NCBI GenBank assembly: GCA_027493525.1
Contig: JAOSKN010000002.1
Span: 310,001-374,000 of the forward strand
Direction: 5' to 3'
Origin: Planctomycetota bacterium
GTDB taxonomy: Bacteria > Planctomycetota > SZUA-567 > H5-PLA8
Length of the DNA: 64,000 bases
The translations under genes and the position numbers were made by a program. Shown in pieces: positions 49,234-57,655 of this stretch (position 1 is the stretch's first letter; each line of letters begins with the position of its first letter). The notes beneath the pieces are model-generated. The model worked only from the letters and a program-made list of their open reading frames with translations. It did not search any database and was not told where the DNA came from.

Positions 49234-51374
49234 GTGGAGCGACTGCATGGAAAAAAATCCGTGCCAGCAATTTGTCTAATGGCGCGTCAACCGGCGTCCG
49301 CATCTCCGTCGTCATCCCCACGCTGAACGAAGAAAACTCCATCGCCTTGGTTTTGCGCGATTTGCCCAAGGACCTTCACGAAGTAATCGTCGTGGACAAT
49401 GGCTCCACGGATCGCACCGCGGCGATCGCGCTGGCGCAAGGAGTGCGGGTAATTCACGAGCCCAGGCGAGGGTACGGTTCTGCCTGTCTAGCGGGCCTGG
49501 CCGCGCTCGACGACCCCGACATCGTGGTGTTCCTCGACGGCGATTTCAGCGACTTCCCCGAAGAACTCGCCAATCTCGTGCTGCCCATTGTGAACGGCCA
49601 AGCGGATTTCGTGATCGGCTCGCGCTCGCGTGGTATTCACGAGCGCGGTGCATTGACGCTTACCCAACGCTTCGGCAACGGGCTCGCCTGCCTGCTCATG
49701 AATCTATTCTGGCGCACGGCCTATTCGGACTTGGGGCCATTCCGGGCCATTCGGTACTCGACGCTAAATCGGCTCGGCATGTGCGACCGCGGCTTTGGGT
49801 GGACGATCCAGATGCAAATTCGCGCCGCCAAGGCGCGGATGCGAATCGCCGAAGTTCCGGTGCGTTACCGTAAGCGGGTCGGAGCATCGAAAATCTCTGG
49901 CACGTTGAAGGGCGTCGTCGGCGCGGGAACGAAGATTCTCTACACTATTTTCCGCGAGGCGTTCACGAAATCGCCCATCTTCAAGAAGGGGCATGCGGAA
50001 CGCTTGATCGTATTCACGCGCTATCCTGAACCGGGCCAAGCCAAGACGAGGCTCATGCCGGCGCTGGGCGCGGAAGGCGCCGCGGCCTGCCAAAGGGGCA
50101 TGACCGCTCATGCCTTGGCCCTGGCTGGAAGACTTGCGCATGAGCGTGGCGTCTCGGTTGAAGTGCGTTTTACCGGCGGCGACGAGTCGCGGATGCGCGA
50201 GCAGTTCGGTTCTTGGCATTTCAAGGTTCAAGGGCCGGGAGATTTGGGCGCGCGGCTGAAATCGGCGGCGGGGAATGCCTTCGCGCGGGGCCTCGACCGG
50301 ATAGTCATCATCGGCGCGGATTGCCCAGCGCTATCCCAGCGCACTCTTCAAGACGCCTTTGACGCGCTTGCGTCGAACGATGTCGTTCTGGGTCCATCCG
50401 CCGATGGCGGCTACTACCTGATCGGATTGAGGCGTATGGAACCGGCGCTTTTCAACGGCATTTCTTGGGGCGGCGCCGGTGTGTTCGAGGAGACCCAAGC
50501 GCTGGCCCAGGGATTGGGCATGCGCGCGCACCTGCTCGAAACACTGCGGGACGTGGACCTGCCCGATGATTTAGGTCTGCGAAACAAGGACCATCGCCCA
50601 GGCACGCCCTGGCTTTCCATCGTCATTCCGGCCCGGGACGAAGCCAGCGTATTGCCGCGGACGCTGTCTGGACTTCCAACTTCCGAAGCGCTTGAAGTCA
50701 TCGTGGTGGACGGTCAAAGCAGGGACGAGACGGCGGCCGTGGCAAGCCGGTTCGGCTGCCAGGTCATCCAGTGTCCTGCCGGGCGCGCCCGCCAAATGAA
50801 CGCGGGCGCCGCCGTGGCGCGCGGAAAAGCCTTGCTTTTCCTGCATGCCGATACGCAATTGCCCAATGGCTTCATGGAGAGTATCCGACAGGCGCTCGCG
50901 AAGCCCGGCACGGCGGCGGGGGCATTCCGGTTGGCAATAAATAGCGCGTCCATCGAATATCGGCTTGTCGAAGGCCTCGTGAATTTGCGCAGCCGCATCA
51001 GGCAGAGACCCTACGGCGACCAGGCCCTTTTCGTGGCTTCGGACCTGTTCCGCCAGCTGGGCGGCTACCGCGAACTTCAGGTCATGGAGGATTTCGAGTT
51101 CGTGCTGCGGCTGCGCCGGCACGGACACATCGCCGTGCTGCGTGACAGCGTGCTGACGTCCGCGCGGCGCTGGGAAATGTGCGGCGTCTTGAAAACGACC
51201 TGGATCAACCAACTGTCGATTCTGGGCTATCGTTTGGGCATGGACGCTGCCCGCCTTGCGGCTTGGCGAAATTCACGGCTCGGGCTTGCTGAAACAGGCG
51301 CCTCCTGCGCAGCCAGCCCTCCGCGGCCAACAGAAGAAATACCGGCGCGTATTCAAACCAACACGTCCACGTGA
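49221..51374 (+). CDS. Three-domain arsenosugar glycosyltransferase fusion (GT2 + TIGR04282 + TIGR04283)
   Basis: A 717-residue cytosolic protein made of three parts that are normally separate genes. Residues about 25-245 form a GT-A family 2 transferase (VVIPTLNEENSIALVLRDLP, DGDFSD). Residues about 260-450 are the TIGR04282/DUF2064 type (FTRYPEPGQAKTRLMPALG, GADCPALSQ). Residues about 460-695 are a TIGR04283 type (IVIPARDEASVLPRTLSG, FLHADTQLPNGF, YGDQALFV). The last two families are named for arsenosugar clusters. The fusion could link sugar activation and transfer onto arsenic-ribose. It overlaps the flavoprotein gene by 13 bases and is followed convergently by a membrane protein whose 3' end overlaps it by 170 bases. 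Confidence 0.87.
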   Translation: MAQVSGATAWKKIRASNLSNGASTGVRISVVIPTLNEENSIALVLRDLPKDLHEVIVVDNGSTDRTAAIALAQGVRVIHEPRRGYGSACLAGLAALDDPDIVVFLDGDFSDFPEELANLVLPIVNGQADFVIGSRSRGIHERGALTLTQRFGNGLACLLMNLFWRTAYSDLGPFRAIRYSTLNRLGMCDRGFGWTIQMQIRAAKARMRIAEVPVRYRKRVGASKISGTLKGVVGAGTKILYTIFREAFTKSPIFKKGHAERLIVFTRYPEPGQAKTRLMPALGAEGAAACQRGMTAHALALAGRLAHERGVSVEVRFTGGDESRMREQFGSWHFKVQGPGDLGARLKSAAGNAFARGLDRIVIIGADCPALSQRTLQDAFDALASNDVVLGPSADGGYYLIGLRRMEPALFNGISWGGAGVFEETQALAQGLGMRAHLLETLRDVDLPDDLGLRNKDHRPGTPWLSIVIPARDEASVLPRTLSGLPTSEALEVIVVDGQSRDETAAVASRFGCQVIQCPAGRARQMNAGAAVARGKALLFLHADTQLPNGFMESIRQALAKPGTAAGAFRLAINSASIEYRLVEGLVNLRSRIRQRPYGDQALFVASDLFRQLGGYRELQVMEDFEFVLRLRRHGHIAVLRDSVLTSARRWEMCGVLKTTWINQLSILGYRLGMDAARLAAWRNSRLGLAETGASCAASPPRPTEEIPARIQTNTST

Positions 51375-52818
51375 ACGCACGTTCCGGAGTCCATCCGGCC
51401 GCGGCCAGTTTTTCTTCGTGGTACTCAAAATAAAAGCGCAGGTAATAGAACGGGACGGTGGCCGTCAGCAAGAGCAAGCCCCTCACGGGCATGACACATA
51501 GAAAAGGCAGCAGCCAAGTCACGTACCAGGGATTGGCGGCGGGCGCGCAGAAGAAAAGCACGGCCATAATAAACAGCCAGCGCGCCAGAAGAAATCGACG
51601 ACGGCCGGCATCATTCGTGGCAAAGCGCGCGTGGCCCTCCGGCCAGAGTCCCGCGCCAAGAGATGCCGCAGCCACGAATCCGCCAATAACAAAGCGGGCG
51701 ATCCAATCCGCTACCGGGCGGGTGGTTTCACCCAGTGTCCAGGCACCATGAAGTCCGAAGATGGAGCCCGCGAGAGATTCCACGAGCGGATAAATGCTTC
51801 CATTCTGACGCCATTCCGAAGCAAATGTCCCCAATCCGTGGAAAACCCGCCATCCACCGGTTAACAGAAACGGGAAGTATCCGGCGAATATCACGGCTGC
51901 AACAACGACGCAGAATGCGAATGCCTTGTACTTCCCCTTGCGCCTGGCAACCGCGACAGCTCCAGCGGGCACTAGTACCACGGGGAACGTTTTCGCCAGC
52001 ACCGCCAGTCCCAGCGCGATGGCCACTAGAGGGATCTTTTCGCTAACCCATGCCCAAGCAGCGAGGGCCAGACAGAACACGACGATCGCGTCCAAGTGCG
52101 GACTATTGGCCAGTTCCTTGATCGCAAGTGGCGACCACGCGTAAATGAGCGCCCACTCAGGAGGGAGCGAAAGTCTGCGGAGCAAGGAGAATAGCAACAG
52201 GATCGACCCGATCTCGAAGCCAAGGAACACGATGCGGAGTCCATGCAAGTCCCAAGGCGCTATCCAGTGACTGAGCGCGAAGGTTGCCTGCGCCAGAGGC
52301 GGATAGATCGTACGAACGCCTCGATGTTCGATGCGACTGAAAGCTAGTCGCGCTTGCGAGTTAGCGTCTAGGAGTTCCTGTAATCTTCCAATGCCAGGGT
52401 CCGCGGCGTAAGAAGCCTCGATCTCTTCAGGTGCATAGACATACGGATTTTCTCCATGGGCGAGCACTCCGCCATCCCAAAGATAGCGGGCGTAATCGAC
52501 CTCTTGAATGGGATTGCTGGAAATGAGCAACACACGCGTTCCAAGCGCGACGAAAAGAACCCAGATACGCGTCCAAGCCCAGCCATGCGCGTTTTCAAGA
52601 GCGGGGTTTGAAAAGGCAGGCCTGAGAACGGCCCGGATCGCCGCGAAATATACAACTGACGCGAGTGCCCATAACCCCAAAAAGCCGAGAATGGCCCGAT
52701 GCTCGTGGTCCTGGCCATGTATGAAGCGCGTGCTGAGCCGCAGAAGCAGATAAAAGAGGGCCAGCAACGCAAGGCCGCTTGCAACAACCACTCGTGCGCT
52801 CGCGGGTTGGGTTCTCAT
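51205..52818 (-). CDS. GT-C-like integral membrane glycosyltransferase
   Basis: About 537 residues with eleven or so membrane helices. The first loop contains QEVDYARYLWDGG, an acidic site after helix two or three as in DUF2029/GT87 and related polyprenol-phosphate-sugar transferases, and GVRTIYPPLAQ and NSPHLDAIVVF also fit. It would transfer a sugar from a lipid carrier on the outer face of the membrane. It is convergent with the arsenosugar operon and its 3' end overlaps the last gene there. A functional link is possible but not shown. Start at 52818 or 52854; neither has a good ribosome site. Confidence 0.72.
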   Translation of the reverse strand: MRTQPASARVVVASGLALLALFYLLLRLSTRFIHGQDHEHRAILGFLGLWALASVVYFAAIRAVLRPAFSNPALENAHGWAWTRIWVLFVALGTRVLLISSNPIQEVDYARYLWDGGVLAHGENPYVYAPEEIEASYAADPGIGRLQELLDANSQARLAFSRIEHRGVRTIYPPLAQATFALSHWIAPWDLHGLRIVFLGFEIGSILLLFSLLRRLSLPPEWALIYAWSPLAIKELANSPHLDAIVVFCLALAAWAWVSEKIPLVAIALGLAVLAKTFPVVLVPAGAVAVARRKGKYKAFAFCVVVAAVIFAGYFPFLLTGGWRVFHGLGTFASEWRQNGSIYPLVESLAGSIFGLHGAWTLGETTRPVADWIARFVIGGFVAAASLGAGLWPEGHARFATNDAGRRRFLLARWLFIMAVLFFCAPAANPWYVTWLLPFLCVMPVRGLLLLTATVPFYYLRFYFEYHEEKLAAAGWTPERAFTWTCWFEYAPVFLLLAAEGWLRRRRLFQQARAVNFAKPQGGQRPCPNDSPESTVG

Positions 52819-53092
52819 GCAAATACCCAAACGATCTCGTCCCAAACCATTCACTTGAGTTGCTCGCTTTCTGGAAACCTTCCAACTGGATAAAGCTCAT
52901 TCGACTTGCCCTCGCGACAAGCACATTCGTCAAGCTGGATGGAATCAGTCCACTTTGTGCGTGGGTCGCCGGGCAGCGGCTCCTTTTTTTGGGAATAGTT
53001 GACTGCTTGAAAGACATTGAACGGATATACATTTATAAGCGTGTTTTCCTCGCCGCCATTACGAGCAGGCGCCAAATAACGGGAGCGGCTAC

Positions 53093-54109
53093 ATGATGGC
53101 AATTCCGCTTGGGTTTCTCGTCGTCGGCATCGCAATCTTCGCCATGGCGGATTGCGCCTGGGGCGAGGATGACCCCAAGGTCATCCTGTCCGAATTTGAA
53201 AAGGCCTGGCCCGACGACCGCACGCCATGGCGAACCGCGGGTGACGAAAGTTGGAAAGCCTATGCGCTAAGCATGCGGCGCCTCGTCGCCTTAGGCGATC
53301 GGGCCGTGCCGGCCTTGCTGGACGGCTTGTCCAGCGACCGCTTTCAGGTTCGCGCGTTCAGCGCGCGCGTGCTTGGCTTTCTTGGGTCCGAAAAGGCCGT
53401 GCCGAAGCTCGTCGCCCTGCTTGACGACAAGCGCCCGGAAGTGGCGTTGCTGGCCGCCGATGCGTTGGGGCAAATTCGCACGCCGGACGCCCTGAAGGCC
53501 CTGGAAGCGGCAAAAGCAAAACACACCAAGGGCGACGTGCTCCTTCATATCGGACGCGCCCTGGAGCGCCAGGTGGCCTTGGAGGAGGACGTGCGCGAGC
53601 AGATCCTGAAGATCTCCTCCGATAACATCGGCACGGCGAAAGTAGGAGCGCCCGCCCCCGACTTCGCGCTGAAGGATAGCGCCGGGAAGGAGTGGACGCT
53701 TTCAAGTTTCAAGGACAAGCAAATGGTCGTGTTGGTATTCAACTATGGGGATGGGTGACCCGTCTGCCTTGGCCAAGCCAACAAGCTGCGTGTCAGCTTG
53801 AAACAGTTCGAGGAAGCGGGAGCGAAGGTATTCGTTGTCATCCCGCACGAGCGGTGCAGGGTGAAATGGTGGCAGGATAGAAGCGGCGCAATCTCCGTTT
53901 TGGCGGACGCCGGGTTCTGGGTCAGTTCCATGTACGGGGTCGCCTTTCAGATGAGAATTCATACGGACGTTTCCAATACTCCGGCGACCTTCGTGATCGA
54001 CAGGAACGGCGTGGTTCGCTGGGCGCATATCGGCGAAGGCGAAAGAAACTGGTCCGACCGGCCCAAAGAAGACGAGACGTTGGCCAAGGTAAAGGAATTC
54101 GCCAAGTGA
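53093..54109 (+). CDS. Selenoprotein: secreted HEAT-repeat/thioredoxin-fold protein with UxxC
   Basis: The frame from the ATG at 53093 (with GGGAGCGGC upstream) stops at TGA 53756-53758 and then continues in the same frame, with clear homology on both sides, to 54109. Read through, it has 338 residues: signal peptide (1-24), HEAT-like repeats (about 70-150: ALGDRAVPALLDGL, SEKAVPKLVALLDDKRPEV), then an AhpC/TlpA-like thioredoxin fold with APDFALKDSAG, NYGDG-U222-PVC225 and TPATFVIDRNG. So the residue at the redox motif is selenocysteine, giving UPVC. A 7-bp hairpin starts 24 bases after the UGA. The sel genes and tRNA-Sec lie just downstream. It is probably a periplasmic seleno-peroxiredoxin or seleno-thioredoxin. 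Confidence 0.88.
53782..53800 (+). promoter_or_regulatory. SECIS-like hairpin of the thioredoxin selenoprotein
   Basis: CAAGCTG at 53782-53788 pairs fully with CAGCTTG at 53794-53800 around the loop CGTGT. The loop has G at its second position, 32 bases after the A of the UGA, which fits the bacterial SECIS model (a stem-loop inside the coding region, apical G roughly 16-37 bases from UGA). SelB would bind it to bring in tRNA-Sec. Confidence 0.7.
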
Positions 54110-54687
54110 CAAGTTCCCATGCCCTTATCTTCGGATTGCCATTACTCGCGATTCTGCCCTGGGGTTGCGGGAACGCGCCCCAAACGATGGACGCGGACAG
54201 CCCTACGCCCCAGGTTCGGGAGACGGCATCCAGGCGGCCCCCCGAGTCTTCAATCTCCAAGCTTGAGCCAGGCACATTGCTTGCGGAACCGGATTTCATG
54301 CCAACGCTGCGAGCCACGAAGGCCCAGTATATCGTGATCCAGGTGTTTGCGGAGAAGTGCGGCCCGTGCATGGAGGAGGCGTTGAAACTTTCCGCCTTGG
54401 CGCGGGAATGGAGCGAACGCGGAATCGCCGTGATCGGGATGAGTTACGACTCGCAGCCTGAGAGTGTAAAGAGGTTCTTCGACGACACCGGCAAGCGCGT
54501 GACCTTTCCCCTGTACTGCGCGCCGTGGTTCGCCGAAAAGCACGAGGTCGTGGCTACTCCAACCCTGTTCGTTTTTTCCGCTGAGGGGAAAAAGCTCCAC
54601 GCCGCCGACCCTTTGAGTGAAGCGTCCGAAACTCCTCTCGATGCCATTCTATCGAAATTGGCTCAATTGCCCCAAGCGGCCCCTTGA
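54106..54687 (+). CDS. TlpA/ResA-like thioredoxin lipoprotein
   Basis: A 193-residue protein that starts with a GTG overlapping the stop of the selenoprotein (GTGA), so the two are translationally coupled. It has a lipoprotein signal (LAILPWGCGN), then a thioredoxin fold with the redox pair in FAEKCGPCMEEAL and the cis-proline region VATPTLFVFSAEGKK. It would sit on the outer face of the inner membrane or on the outer membrane and could reduce or recharge the UPVC site of its neighbour. That pairing is inferred from the overlap. Confidence 0.82.
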   Translation: MTSSHALIFGLPLLAILPWGCGNAPQTMDADSPTPQVRETASRRPPESSISKLEPGTLLAEPDFMPTLRATKAQYIVIQVFAEKCGPCMEEALKLSALAREWSERGIAVIGMSYDSQPESVKRFFDDTGKRVTFPLYCAPWFAEKHEVVATPTLFVFSAEGKKLHAADPLSEASETPLDAILSKLAQLPQAAP

Positions 54688-54849
54688 AGCAATAGCGCAT
54701 GGCCTGTCTTTGAGATGTGCTTGGCTGCGCCGTTCTTCGTTCATGAGCAAGGTCGCTTCCACCGGGTGAGGGGAACCGGATCGAGAGGCCTCTCCAACGG
54801 CCCTGGGACGGGAGCTGTATTTCCTCAAAACCGGGTGGGGGACGCGCGC

Positions 54850-55971
54850 TTGTCTTCGATATACCTCGACTACAATGCAAGCACCCCCGTTGCGCCGGAA
54901 GTCCGTGCGGCGATGGAGCCATTCGCGGCCGCGCACTTCGGCAATCCGTCCAGCGGCCATTGGGCCGCCGCGCCGGCCAAAGCCGCGCTGGAACGCGCGC
55001 GCGCGCAGGTCGCTGCGCTCGTCGGCGCGCGGCCGTGCGAGATAATTTTTACCTCCGGAGGCAGCGAAGCCAATAACCTCGCGCTTAAGGGCGCTTGGTT
55101 CTCGCCGGAGCGCGAACCGCGGCGCAATCGCCTGATCGTGAGCGCCGTCGAACACCCCGCGGTCATGCGGCCCGCGCGCTTTCTCCAGCGGCTCGGCGCG
55201 AACGTCTCCGTCCTGCCGGTGGACCGCGCCGGCTGTGTCGCGGAGCGGGATTTGCAGCGCGAACTCGGCCGCGGCGACGCGTTCCTCGTCTCGATCATGC
55301 ACGCCAACAACGAGGTCGGAACCATCCAGCCGCTGCCGGAACTGGGCGGGCAATGCCGTGCCGCCAGGGTTCCATTCCACACGGATGCGGCGCAGAGCGT
55401 GGGGAAGATTCGCGTGGAAGCGGACGCCCTGAAAGTGGACCTGCTAAGCATCGCGGGGCACAAGCTCTACGCCCCCAAGGGCATTGGCGCGCTCTACGTC
55501 CGTTCGGGCGTGCGGCTGGAACCGCTGGTCCACGGAGCCGGGCAGGAGTCGGGCCTGCGCGCCGGGACCGAGAACGTGCTCTTGAGCGTGGGCCTCGGCG
55601 CGGCCTGCGAACTCGCGAGCCGCAGACTGCCCGAAGCGAATGGCATCCGTGCTTTGCGAGACTACTTCTGGAGCGGCCTGAAAGCTCGCTTCGGAGCGCG
55701 GGTCGAGCTTAATGGCCACCCTGAACGGCGTTTGCCCAATACGCTCAACGTTTCGTTCGTGGGCAGCGTGGGCTCGGACGTGCTTGCCAGAAACGAGGGC
55801 GTGGCGGCCTCCGCGGGGAGCGCCTGCCATGCCGGATCGATGAAACTCTCGCCCGTCCTCGAGGCCATGCAAACGCCGCCGGAAACTGGAATGGGTGCCA
55901 TACGCTTCTCGCTCGGTTTTGGCACGACTCGCGCGGAACTCGACGCGGTGCTTCGGATGCTCGAAGTGTAG
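54850..55971 (+). CDS. Cysteine desulfurase (NifS/IscS family), possible selenium donor
   Basis: The NifS-like sequence begins YLDYNASTP after a TTG codon at 54850; the longer frame from 54715 has unrelated sequence ahead of it. It includes GGSEANNLALKG, the PLP-lysine in SIAGHKLYAPKG, and the catalytic cysteine in SAGSACHAGSM. The enzyme takes sulfur from cysteine, or selenium from selenocysteine, and passes it to acceptors. Since selA and selD follow within 110 bases and 1.7 kb, it may feed selenide to SelD. A general Fe-S or tRNA role is equally possible. The start codon is uncertain. Confidence 0.85.
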   Translation: MSSIYLDYNASTPVAPEVRAAMEPFAAAHFGNPSSGHWAAAPAKAALERARAQVAALVGARPCEIIFTSGGSEANNLALKGAWFSPEREPRRNRLIVSAVEHPAVMRPARFLQRLGANVSVLPVDRAGCVAERDLQRELGRGDAFLVSIMHANNEVGTIQPLPELGGQCRAARVPFHTDAAQSVGKIRVEADALKVDLLSIAGHKLYAPKGIGALYVRSGVRLEPLVHGAGQESGLRAGTENVLLSVGLGAACELASRRLPEANGIRALRDYFWSGLKARFGARVELNGHPERRLPNTLNVSFVGSVGSDVLARNEGVAASAGSACHAGSMKLSPVLEAMQTPPETGMGAIRFSLGFGTTRAELDAVLRMLEV

Positions 55972-56081
55972 GACCGGATATGCTCCTCGCGTTGGAATTG
56001 CGCTTGACATTGGGCTTTCCCGGGCTGCGGGCTTCGCAAACCGGATTTGACGGCCTGAGTTCGTACTCGAATAATCGGGAT

Positions 56082-57503
56082 ATGGACGGCATGGAAACGG
56101 ATTCCCGGCAGGCGGACCTCCTCGAACGCCTGCGGCTATTGCCGGCCATGCCGCGGCTGTTGGAAGAGCCGGCTCTGCGCCGGGCCGCCGAACGAATCGG
56201 CCGCGACGCGGTCGTCGCCGCGGCTCGCGAGGAACTTGGGGATCTCCGCGCCGCGATCCTCTCCGACCGTCTGCCGGCCGGACGCTGTCTCGATCCACCC
56301 GCGTTGGCGAGGAAGATTGTCGCCCGCGCCGGGCGGCGCAGCGCCGGCGGCATTCGCCGCGCGATCAACGCCACGGGTGTGATCCTGCATACGGGCCTTG
56401 GCCGCGCGGTCCTCGCCCCCGAGGTGCTTGCCGCGCTCCATGCCGAGTTGTCAGGCTACGCCACGGTCGAAATGGAGATCGAGAATGGCAAGCGCGGCCG
56501 GCGCGACGCGGCGCTGGCCGAAATGCTCGCCACTTTGCTGCCCTGCGAGGACGCCACGGCAGTCAACAACAACGCCGGGGCCATGCTGCTCGCGCTGGCG
56601 GCGCTGGCGCGCGGAAAGGAGGTGGTCGTAAGCCGAGGGCAGCTTGTCGAGATCGGCGGCAGCTTCCGAATGCCGGACGTGATGCTGGAGTCCGGCGTGA
56701 AGATGGTCGAGGTCGGAACAACCAACCGTACGAACCTTAAGGATTACGAAAAGGCCCTTACGTCCAATACCGGCTTGCTTCTGCTCGTACATACCAGCAA
56801 TTTCCGCGTGGTGGGCTTTACGCAAGAAGTCGGTGTCGCCGAACTGGCCGAACTGGGCCGCCGGCACGGTCTGCCGGTAGTCCACGATGCCGGTTCCGGC
56901 GCACTGCTGCCCGGTTTGGCTGACGAGTTGCGCCACGAACCGATCGTGCAGGCATCGTTGAAGGCCGGAGCGGACGTGGTGCTCTTCAGCGGCGACAAGA
57001 TACTTGGCGGTCCGCAAGCCGGCATCGCGGCGGGGAAAGCCGAACTCATAGAGCGCTTGCGCGGCCATCCGCTGTACCGCGCGTTGCGCGTGGACAAGCT
57101 CGCGCTGCGTGCGCTGGAAACGACGCTGGCGCTTTATTTCGATCCGGAACGCCGTATGGAAGCCATCCCCACGTTGCGTATGCTGCGCCGGCCTCTGAGC
57201 GAATTGATCCGCGAGGCCGAGCGGCTTGCTCGGAAACTTGCCATGGTCAACTCGCTCCTGGACGTGGAGACCGCGCGGGACGTCTCTCGCCTGGGCTCCG
57301 GCAGCCTGCCCGAGCGCGACCTGTCCACATGCGTGGTGCAAGTGCGGCACAAGCGGCATTCGGTCGATCGGATGGCGGCGGCGTTGCGCGAACATGAGCC
57401 GCCCATCTTCGCGCGCATACAGAGCGGAATGGTGCTCCTCGATCCGCGTACCCTATTGCCCGGCGAAGAAGATGAAATCGTCCGCGCGTTTGGCGCCCTG
57501 TAG
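56082..57503 (+). CDS. selA: L-seryl-tRNA(Sec) selenium transferase SelA
   Basis: About 473 residues, the usual SelA length. It has the N-terminal domain that binds tRNA-Sec (LLERLRLLPAMPRLLEEPAL), then a PLP fold with RRAINATGVILHTGLGRA, VNNNAGAMLL, and the PLP-lysine in FSGDKILGGPQAG. SelA replaces the serine on tRNA-Sec with selenocysteine using selenophosphate. Upstream ATGs at 55980 and elsewhere lack homology; 56082 or 56091 is likely. It follows the cysteine desulfurase and precedes selD. Confidence 0.93.
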   Translation: MDGMETDSRQADLLERLRLLPAMPRLLEEPALRRAAERIGRDAVVAAAREELGDLRAAILSDRLPAGRCLDPPALARKIVARAGRRSAGGIRRAINATGVILHTGLGRAVLAPEVLAALHAELSGYATVEMEIENGKRGRRDAALAEMLATLLPCEDATAVNNNAGAMLLALAALARGKEVVVSRGQLVEIGGSFRMPDVMLESGVKMVEVGTTNRTNLKDYEKALTSNTGLLLLVHTSNFRVVGFTQEVGVAELAELGRRHGLPVVHDAGSGALLPGLADELRHEPIVQASLKAGADVVLFSGDKILGGPQAGIAAGKAELIERLRGHPLYRALRVDKLALRALETTLALYFDPERRMEAIPTLRMLRRPLSELIREAERLARKLAMVNSLLDVETARDVSRLGSGSLPERDLSTCVVQVRHKRHSVDRMAAALREHEPPIFARIQSGMVLLDPRTLLPGEEDEIVRAFGAL

Positions 57504-57655
57504 CGAGCGCGCTTTTCCGTGTCGTTTTCCCGGCTGAAAGGTTCGGGGCATGGCGAGGTCCGGCGGTTGCCTGGGCGGCCTTGGTGGGATGTCGCACATC
57601 TCTTCCGCGGCCGAGTGGAAGCCGCTCGCCGTCCGCGATGAAAGGAGGAGCGAAG

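Noticed and set aside
53007..53018. Twelve bases GACATTGAACGG shared by the regions upstream of the selenoprotein and of the TorD-like gene
   Set aside because: The match is short, its surroundings differ, and in one case it is part of a separate inverted repeat; chance is likely in 64 kb.
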